Shown one piece after another: positions 51,742-58,463 of a stretch of 58,463 nucleotides of DNA (the stretch's first letter is position 1; each line of letters opens with the position of its first letter). The stretch lies in assembly GCA_037447655.1 (NCBI GenBank), contig JBBHKE010003096.1, positions 1-58,463 of the forward strand. The letters run 5' to 3'. A program made the translations under genes and the position numbers. The notes under the pieces were generated by a model. It did not search any database. It was not told the DNA's origin and saw nothing but the letters and a program-made list of their open reading frames with translations. Origin of the DNA: Zygnema cylindricum. Lineage: Eukaryota; Streptophyta; Zygnematophyceae; Zygnematales; Zygnemataceae.

Positions 51742-53685
51742 CTACTTTTCTGCAAAAAATATTTTCCTTCTTTTCTTTTTCTGCTTCCTTTTCTTCTCAT
51801 AAAGCTTTAAGTAAATAACCTTGTATTTAAAACAATGCATTAGATGAACTGAAATAACAATTGCATCATACATTGAATTTAGCACACCACTTATCTTAAA
51901 TCCGATCAAAGATTTTATCCACCTTCTCCCCTTTTCATCCAACCAGAATCTACTTTCCCTTTTGCATTTCCAACAGTCAGCCTCATTCTCAACCTGCAAC
52001 ACATATCCGGATGATAACCCTTTTACAGGCACATCTTCACAAGCGACATCACACCAAGTAGTGATGTCAAATCCATTCACCCCCAAATATTCCCAAAAAA
52101 AACTAGTCCCCACTAAGTTCCTCATAAGATCTACATCTTTTGTACTCATATTTTTATCCATGATACTTACCCCATTTTCTGAACTTCCCTCACTCTCTCC
52201 CATGGAATTATTTCCACTATCACTTTCTAATTTAATTCCCAATAAAAATTTCTTCTCCTCTAAACCTTTAATCAAATATTTCTCTTCTCCCCTATCTTTT
52301 AAAACCTCCTCGAGTTTCACTTCTCCCCTTTCCTCGGAATCCGTTGAAGTCTCCCTTTCCGACCAGTTTTCTGTTTCCCTATTATCTATAAAATTATCCT
52401 CATTAATTTTATCTTTCCCGTTTTCACTTATGGATCCTAGATCTGACTTTCTCATTTCTAAGTCATACACTCTACACTCCTTGGCATCCTCAAGTACCTC
52501 CTCTCTCTTTACTTCCATTATACCTCTAAAAGCACACTGTTGCTTTCGTGGAATTACTGTGTGCTTTTCTCTCTTCCCCATACTACTAATCCGAAGAAGC
52601 TCTAAAATATCTTCATCCTCTTTCTCCCCTTCCCCTTCTTCCTCCTCATCCACATTCCAGCTTCTAAGTTTTTCCAAACAAGGGCATTCCTCCATATAAT
52701 GACCCGGTTCCCTACAAAAGAAGCAAACCCCCTTTTTCAAAGCTCCCCTTTCTTTTCCTTTTCCTCTCTTTCCACCAAAGTTCCGATAAGGTTTACCTTT
52801 GTCTTTCTTCCTCTTGTCACGCTTCCGCTTGTCACCACCGTTCCTCTCATCACGCTTCCGCCAATCACCACCAGCAGTAAATGCATTTACCCTGTCACTT
52901 CCCCTACGAAGCTCCAAAGTGCTTTCCCTCACAAAAATTATCCCCATGGTAAAGCTCCAAGTCCATGAGGAGCCATCCATTGCGTGCATACGATAAATGA
53001 TGTTTTCGTACTCATCTGGGAGTTTCATTAGTAGTGTATTAATCTTCCTCTCCTCAGATTCTACATATCCCGCACTAGCAAGCTCAACATATAGCGCAGC
53101 AATATCATTGCAAAACTCTATCATGCTACCGCCTTTATAAACATAGGCATCTATTTTTTGGTTTACTAATTGCTGCCTCTGAATAGTCTCACTCTTATAA
53201 ATCTGACTTAGTGCTTCCCATATCTCTGAAGACTCCATTAAGTTTATAAGAGTGATAGCTATGGACTTAGACACGTTTCTAAGTATGAGATGCTTTGCTA
53301 TAGTGTTTTTGTATTCCCATATTTTTTTGTCATTTTCTTCAGTTTTAATCCCTACAAATAAAACCATAGTCGAGAGCTTAGCTCCCCTCACCATCGGTGT
53401 TCCTTTTCCCTTCTCCCATTTTTCCCCATCCACGGAACGGTTTTTCCCTTCACCTTCCGTTGCATCTGCACTCGGATTGATATTTTGGGCAACCTCAGAT
53501 GATTCTCCATAGTAAGCTCCTCCAAAGCCAGGTGGTGGACATCTCTCTTGTCCCGAAACAATTCCCCATAAGTGCTTCTCGAAAAGCAATCCCTCCATAG
53601 TAAACTCCCAATAAGTGAAGTATGTTTCATCGAACATAGACACCCTAGATAGTGGGCCCACAACCAGAAACTCTGTGTGCTCCAT
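51742..53685 (-). CDS. Gag polyprotein with integrase and RNase H remnants (element F)
   Basis: Uninterrupted 647-codon frame, the only intact retrotransposon ORF here. The ATG is 20 nt inside the 5' LTR and the primer site is translated (MEHTEFLVVGPLSR). Residues about 15-260 are UBN2-type Gag (EIWEALSQIYKSETIQRQQL 154-173, INTLLMKLPDEYENII 215-230). Residues 285-318 are Lys/Arg-rich. A perfect CCHC knuckle CFFCREPGHYMEEC is at 321-334, then an acidic linker. At about 380 the protease DSGA site is missing. 400-411 match the integrase C-terminal block (CRVYDLE); 433-510 form an acidic spacer; 520-575 match the RNase H start (DITTWCDVACEDVPV...SGYVL, Asp 546 kept). Integrase core and RT are deleted in frame. 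The last 30 residues are Lys-rich. It could form particles that package F RNA; enzymes must come from A- or D-like elements. Confidence 0.85.
   Translation of the reverse strand: MEHTEFLVVGPLSRVSMFDETYFTYWEFTMEGLLFEKHLWGIVSGQERCPPPGFGGAYYGESSEVAQNINPSADATEGEGKNRSVDGEKWEKGKGTPMVRGAKLSTMVLFVGIKTEENDKKIWEYKNTIAKHLILRNVSKSIAITLINLMESSEIWEALSQIYKSETIQRQQLVNQKIDAYVYKGGSMIEFCNDIAALYVELASAGYVESEERKINTLLMKLPDEYENIIYRMHAMDGSSWTWSFTMGIIFVRESTLELRRGSDRVNAFTAGGDWRKRDERNGGDKRKRDKRKKDKGKPYRNFGGKRGKGKERGALKKGVCFFCREPGHYMEECPCLEKLRSWNVDEEEEGEGEKEDEDILELLRISSMGKREKHTVIPRKQQCAFRGIMEVKREEVLEDAKECRVYDLEMRKSDLGSISENGKDKINEDNFIDNRETENWSERETSTDSEERGEVKLEEVLKDRGEEKYLIKGLEEKKFLLGIKLESDSGNNSMGESEGSSENGVSIMDKNMSTKDVDLMRNLVGTSFFWEYLGVNGFDITTWCDVACEDVPVKGLSSGYVLQVENEADCWKCKRESRFWLDEKGRRWIKSLIGFKISGVLNSMYDAIVISVHLMHCFKYKVIYLKLYEKKRKQKKKRRKIFFAEK
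53651..53665 (-). promoter_or_regulatory. Primer binding site of element F
   Basis: Minus strand GGTTGTGGGCCCAC, the half tRNA-iMet type with one change (A to G). Confidence 0.78.
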
Positions 53686-54813
53686 TGCCCACAGAAATCG
53701 CAGATCTAAAAGAAGCTAATCTAGATAGTGTTGACTCCAAGTTGATATAAACCCAAATGACTGACCCCTCGACAATCAAAACCCCATTACAGCTTCACCC
53801 CTATGATATAAGACTTTTTGTGTGTTCAGTTCCACCACAGAATGCAAAGTTATAATATGAGATTTGGACAAATTCACCCAGTTAGATTTTCCCTTAGAAA
53901 TGCAGCCATCCTGGCAAGAAAAACCTCCGACCGACTACACCCCTCTGTAGCTTAGACTCCCCCCGAGTCCTCAGCAAAAAGAATCACTAAAAATGGTCAA
54001 GTAAATTGATAGATATGGCTGGCCAAAGTTTGCTTTTTATTCAAGATGCTCTCTGGGAGAGGTGGCTACCTACCCAAAATATTCTAAGTCTTATTCCCTC
54101 TCTAACACCCCTTCTAATGAAGTACGGCGCCAATCACAAGACTGTACCGTACATAAAAGTACAGGCGCCGGTGTACTTTCTGTACGGCAGATGTACGACA
54201 TGCCATACAGGTGACATCTGTCACATCCGAGCTTGTTGACTTGCACTCCGGAAATCCCGCAACCAAGTACGATGTCGCCACGTGTCATCCGGAGTGGCGG
54301 CGTCTGAAAACGCCAAGGCGGCCTTTCCGGAATCCCGGCTTGCACCACGGCCGTCGATTTCTCATCGCATTTTTATCCGAACGGTCCAAACAAATGTCCG
54401 TAACATTTGTTTCACGCGGCATAAAAGGTACAGCGGGTTCTATGCCAAATATTCCGTCCTAGTAGTTAAATGGAATCTTTGCCTTGTATTTATTTAAATA
54501 CCTATTGTACCTTATATTTCCTAGCACTGATCCTACTCTACAGGATAAAGCTGTCACCTACCGGTCAATCTAACAGACATTAGGTACCAGGATCAAATCC
54601 AGAGCCAGTAGTCATTTTGGTACAGATTAAGTAGTAGCCTGTTTTCTATCACCTTAGACAGCATAGGCAGCCATGGTTCTAGCTCTCTCTCCAGTCTTCA
54701 GTGACTACAACAAGTATGGGGACTGGAGAGTGGAGCGAGAAGCAGACTGCATTTGCTTTATTACTTCCTTTTATTTTTCCTATTAAGACCTAGAAAATAC
54801 ATAACTTTCAACA
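53666..54813 (-). repeat. 5' LTR of element F
   Basis: AGAAACTCTGTGTGC (terminal TG decayed) to AACTTTCAACA; 1148 bp. Stem-loop at 54147-54187, tRNA-like module at about 54534-54608 (GGATAAAGC; CAGGATCAAATCC), CCACGTGTCATCC near 54280. It holds the Gag start codon at 53685-53683. Confidence 0.88.
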
Positions 54814-54940
54814 GAGGCGAGAAAGGTCAAAAGTAAAAGAAGGAAAAAAGGAGTTGTATTTGCATTGTGCTTCTTATTTTGATTGTTTTTGGAGGAACAC
54901 CATTGTTGTGTGTGTATTTTATTTGGTTTGTAATCTTTCA
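54814..54940 (+). repeat. 5' LTR of copia E, second part
   Basis: GAGGCGAGAAAGGTC to TAATCTTTCA, matching the corresponding part of the solo LTR at 26251-26769 (minus). It completes the LTR begun at 50134; total about 569 bp. Confidence 0.88.
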
Positions 54941-54942
54941 TT

Positions 54943-54954
54943 TGGTATCGGAGC
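54943..54954 (+). promoter_or_regulatory. Primer binding site of copia E
   Basis: TGGTATCGGAGC, two bases after the LTR. It matches the usual plant copia site TGGTATCAGAGC (3' end of initiator-Met tRNA) with one change, unlike the A, D and F elements. Confidence 0.8.
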
Positions 54955-54978
54955 GGGTTACTGGTAACACTTGCCGGT

Positions 54979-55915
54979 ATGGCAGAGAAAGGGAAATCCC
55001 CAGCGGAAGCTCGTGGGGGAGTTAGTGGAGGAGGAGTTAAAGGGACACAATATGATAAGTGTGACGAGTGGGGGGAGAAAAATTTGAAGATGTACGAAGG
55101 AACGTTTGAACGCTTTCAAGAGTTTCTCAAAACACAAGAAGATGATGGAAATGGAGGAGTAAGTGGAGACTCACGCAATTCAAAGAAAATAACAAACAGA
55201 AAAGGGAAATCTAAACTATATGAGGAAGAGGAGGAGAGCGACGATGATGTTCTTAAAGTGTTTAATAAGACCATTGTCTTCACGGGTTCTAACTATGCAA
55301 TTTGGAAGAGATACATTTGAGGAGCATTCACATCGAAAAAACTTTGGGACATCGTTATCGGGGAAGAAAAACAACCGGATCCTTCCGAGGTTCCAGCCGG
55401 AGCAAAGAAGTGGGACAAGAAAGATATGGCGGCCTCCACCGCACTATTACAAAGTTATGCTAGTTCTATGCATGAACATCTTCTAACTCATGATAGGGCT
55501 TATGATTGTTGGATTGCTTTGCAAAATGCGTTTGAAAAAGGATTTGAGGCAAATGAAAATTATCTTTTTGAAGAGTATATTGGGTTTAGAATGAACGAGA
55601 ATGAGTCCATTGATGATAGAGTCAAAAGGTTTAATGTTATCATAGAACAACTTAACTCACTCAATAACTTCCCTACAGAAAAAAGAGAGGTTGTTTGTTT
55701 TCATGAGGAGTCTTCTAAGCAAGTTTGCGGTAGCAAACGAGGTTATCAAGGGGCGAGAGAAACCAACAATGGCATACGCTATCAACCACTTCAAGAGTAC
55801 AGAGAAGGAGAAAGCAACAGTGAAAGAGGAAAACAAGGGGTCATCCTATCAAAGTTATCAAGAAGAGGATGACGGAGGAGCTTACACCTTCAAGGGATCT
55901 AGGGGGAGAGGAGGT
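54979..55915 (+). pseudogene. Copia E gag, first part
   Basis: Starts at ATG 54979 (MAEKGKSPAEARGG). Acidic N-terminus, then FTGSNYAIWKRYI, the N-terminal Gag signature, followed by a TGA at 55318-55320. The same frame continues with SKKLWDIVIGEEKQ, ASTALLQSYASSMHEHLL, AYDCWIALQNAFE and RVKRFNVIIEQLNSL to about 55690. One frameshift there leads to NEVIKGREKPTMAYAI and FKGSRGRGG. The solo LTR enters at 55916. Confidence 0.82.
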
Positions 55916-56753
55916 TGTAGAAATTAAGGGTCTTTTTAAGTATTTTCTAGGTCTGAATAGAAATAAGAAAGAAGCCGAGGCAGTCTACCTCTAACTTCTC
56001 TCTCCAACTTCTCAAACTTGTCGCAGTCACTGAGAAATTGGAGAAGGAGCTAGAGCCATGGCTACCTAGGCTATCCAGAGGTTTACGGGAAAATATATTT
56101 TAGTTAGGGGTTTAATTTACTAAAAGATATGTGCCGGCGGCAAGATTTGATCCCGGTACCTGCCGGCCGGCAGACAGCCAGAAGCCGGTAGCCTTAGCCG
56201 TTAAGTCTAGGAGTAGTGTTATGTACTATATGGTTTGATAATTAGTTAAACATTTATACGTATTCTAGTTCATTTAACTGTAACTGTTTACGGGAGACAT
56301 ATATCCAGTAAATGTAAAATTACGGACTTCGGTACGGATACGAAACCAATACCGCGCATTTATTTATTACGGCTAAGATTAAATGTGAATTTAAACGGAC
56401 GGCCGGAATTAACGCCGAGATCGCGGAAGAGGATTTCGGCGTTTTGTGGTCATCGCCACATCGGATGACACGTGGCGGAATGACATTGGATCGCGGCTTC
56501 TCCGAGGATGAAGGGAGCGAATCCGGACATACCACGTGTCGACATTTTGGCCATGTCGTACAGGGGAGCAAATTCAGAGATTCTTTTTGCTATCGACTCA
56601 GGGGAGTCTTGTCTTCCCAGGGGTGAAGTTGGTCAGAGTTTTTGTCTGCAAGGGTGGCAGTTATTTTTGCTGAAACACAAAGGGGTCAGGGTTATCCTAG
56701 AGGCTTCTTGGAAGCTGTCCACTCTGAGGACTTATGGAGGTCTCAGAGTTTCA
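55916..56753 (+). mobile_element. Solo LTR of copia family A in the E gag
   Basis: TGTAGAAATTAAGGG to GAGTTTCA, 838 bp, flanked by GAGGT at 55911-55915 and 56754-56758, a perfect target duplication. Shorter than other A LTRs through a deletion of about 200 bp (GTCGTACA joined to GGGGAGCAAATTC near 56560-56570) that removes the stem-loop. The tRNA-like module (minus strand, about 56134-56210) remains. Confidence 0.93.
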
Positions 56754-57157
56754 GAGGTGGACATCGTGGACGAGGAGGCAGGTCACATGGTCCAAGGAGA
56801 GGCTCATATCTACATGATACCTCTCAGATGACTTGTTACAATTGTAACGAGATTGGGCATGGCTCTTTTGAATGCCCAGACAAAAGTAAGCAGTGTAACG
56901 TTTGTCATAAATGGGGACACACTGGTCGCGGTTGTTATCAAAACAAGGGAAACAATCGCGGAGGGGGACAATTTAGAGGTGGAGGAAGTGGAGGAAGTGG
57001 AGGTAGCTCATCAAGTAGAGGGGATTTTGTTAGGGATGGGCCAATGGGACAGGATCAAGAATTCTTCGTTTCACTTATCGAGGAATCACAAGAAAAAAAG
57101 GAGGATATCCTATTTCACACACGAGGCAAGGAGAGTAAAGGAAAATTTAATAGTTGA
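56754..57157 (+). pseudogene. Copia E gag, nucleocapsid part
   Basis: The glycine/arginine-rich stretch continues after the LTR (HRGRGGRSHG), then two CCHC knuckles CYNCNEIGHGSFEC (about 56834-56875) and CNVCHKWGHTGRGC (about 56899-56940), a GGGSGGSGGSSSS linker, and QEFFVSLIEESQEKK up to a stop at 57155-57157. Both knuckles keep full CX2CX4HX4C spacing for RNA packaging. Confidence 0.85.
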
Positions 57158-57557
57158 TTCATAGATTCAAGTGCTACATATCAAATGTGTTGAGATCCAG
57201 GACTATTCAGTGACATTAGAAAACTCACTATACCAAAATCCATCATAGTGGCTAATGGTTTGATAATGGTTATCGATACAGTGGCAAATACGGTTGGATC
57301 TACTGACACAAGATAGGGAAGGGAAAACTAGAGTCAATAGAGTACGCTTTAACAATGTGCTCTATATTCCGGGGGGGTGCATTAATCTCTTAAGTGTCCC
57401 ACAACTTCAAAAGAAAAGAGGAAGAGCCACATGCTTCGAAGGAGGTAGAATCATTCAGAGTAGTAAAACAGGGCCATTTGCAGCAGGCATTGTGACTGAA
57501 AATATGCAAAGTAGGTTGATTTGGAGAAAACCAAAAAATATGACGGCGGATGAGTAA
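57158..57557 (+). pseudogene. Copia E protease
   Basis: FIDSSATYQMC near 57158-57190 is the protease site with DSGA changed to DSSA, followed by a stop. Then VANGLIMVIDTVA and, after a frame change near 57294, VNRVRFNNVLYIPGGCINLLSVPQLQ. It ends at a TAA at 57555-57557. Confidence 0.75.
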
Positions 57558-58463
57558 GGTCAGCTGCATTCGGCAGAGGTCAACAAGGAGGACCTCACGT
57601 TGTGGCACCATCGTATGTGTCAGACTTCAGAGAGTAACATTAAGGAGATGATTCGTCATGGGGCCGTTTGAGGACTATATGTAGCAACAAGAGAGAAGGT
57701 CATTAGATGTGTTGGATGTACAAAAGAAAAGCATAAAAGAAAGCCTCATCCGGTGAAAGATCTTCAGCTAAAAGCAAATGCCCCTCTAGATCTAGTCCAT
57801 GTTGATCTTTCTGGGGACACACATCTAGAAACTATTGGAAAAAACAAATACATTATGGTGATAGTTGATGATTTCAGCAGGAAGACATGGGTATATATTT
57901 TAAAAGCTAAGTCAGATGCTCTTGAAACATTTAAAGACTTTGTGGTCATGGCTGAGAGGGAAAGTGGGAGGCAAGTAAAGGCGGTACGCTCGGACCGCAG
58001 AGGTGAATTTCTTGCTTTCGCTGATTATTGTAAAGAGACGGGGATTAAGTAGCAGTTCACGGCTCCTTATTCCCCACAATCCAATGGAATAGCAGAGAGG
58101 AAAATCGGACATTGCAAGAGATGGTGCGAGCCATGCTCCATACGACAAAAATCACACATCGTCTTTGGGGAGAAGCAATCAGAGCAGCTAACCATATTAC
58201 CAACAGGAGAATTAATTCCTCTTTGAGCAACAAAACACCAGAGGAACTTTAGAGTGGACAAATATCTACGGTAAAACACTTAAGGATTTGGGGATGTGAG
58301 GCTATGGGATACATAGAGGAAAGAAATCGGGAGGGAAAGTTTGCTGCACTTCATGGGAAGGATATTTTGTGGGATATAGTGGAAACTCAATGCAGTATAG
58401 GATTTACAACCTAGTTACTTGAAGGGTTAAAGAGTCAAGAAATGTGGAGTTCAATGAGAATTT
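57558..58463 (+). pseudogene. Copia E integrase, cut by window end
   Basis: LTLWHHRMCQTSES and CVGCTKEKHKRKPHP form the zinc motif (a stop at 57668-57670 between them). DLVHVDLSGDT carries the first Asp, KYIMVIVDDFSRKTWVYILKAKSDAL the core, RSDRRGEFLAF the second Asp (NG of SDNGGE changed to RR), and after a TAG at 58050-58052 YSPQSNGIAER carries the Glu. Further frameshifts follow. Closely related to copia C at 9417-12922. RT and the 3' LTR lie beyond the window. Confidence 0.82.

Larger units (their letters stand above)
50576..54813 (-). mobile_element. Gag-only LTR retrotransposon F
   Basis: Minus-strand element of 4238 bp with two LTRs of 1148 bp each (50576-51723 and 53666-54813), a primer site, a polypurine tract and a single internal ORF. 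It sits inside the E LTR: left flank AAGGAG, right flank GAGGCG, together rebuilding the AAGGAGGCG of the uninterrupted E LTR with a 3-bp overlap. Integrase core and RT are missing, so it would depend on other elements. Confidence 0.88.

Noticed and set aside
51962-52699. A 245-codon plus-strand open frame rich in serine and proline
   Set aside because: It is exactly antisense to the Gag ORF of element F, and its composition follows from the Lys/Glu-rich codons on the other strand.

Overview
This is an AT-rich, repeat-dominated stretch of a nuclear eukaryotic genome, most likely a streptophyte (land plant or charophyte alga). The reasons are two intronless genes for C2-domain, glycine-rich proteins of the plant SRC2 type; Ty1/copia elements whose primer sites match plant initiator-Met tRNA; and CACGTGGC-type (G-box/ABRE-like) motifs in the LTRs and in one gene promoter. 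The species cannot be named from the sequence. No bacterial operons, rRNA genes, canonical tRNA genes or CRISPR arrays were seen.

Layout. 1-1.29 kb: MITEs of one family (called K here; TA-flanked, end CACCGCCAATCG). 1.3-9.4 kb: a decayed copia element (family A) with three LTRs. 9.4-12.9 kb: minus-strand fragment of another copia (C) split by a 1.2-kb solo LTR (B). 12.9-14.8 kb: a 37-38 bp satellite interrupted by a minus-strand solo A-type LTR. 14.8-23.9 kb: no genes, but MITEs (families X, Y, K), tandem repeats and dispersed repeats. 23.9-29.0 kb: a degenerate non-LTR retrotransposon (zinc finger, RT, CxC..H..C and nuclease-like C-terminus) whose RT is split by a solo LTR. 30.6-32.1 kb: C2/glycine-rich gene 1. 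32.5-33.4 kb: two K MITEs. 34.2-35.4 kb: gene 2 on the minus strand. 35.7-44.0 kb: MITEs (Z, H hAT-like, X PIF/Harbinger-like) and a duplicated, truncated copy of gene 2's start and promoter. 44.0-58.5 kb: a nest of retrotransposons: copia D (minus), with copia E (plus) inserted in its 5' LTR, a Gag-only element F (minus) inserted in E's LTR, and a solo A-type LTR in E's gag.

Only the two C2 genes and the 647-codon ORF of element F look intact; all other coding matter is broken transposon sequence. The most interesting signals are: (1) LTRs of families A, B, D and F carry an antisense tRNA-like module of about 75 nt; (2) LTRs of A, B and F carry a stem-loop with loop CCGGC(A/G)(G/C)C; (3) A, D and F have a Drosophila-copia-type half-tRNA primer site and start Gag exactly 20 nt inside the LTR, so the primer site is translated; (4) element F is a Gag-only derivative with an open frame fused to integrase and RNase H scraps; (5) X MITEs carry a central palindrome whose arms differ between copies while pairing is kept.
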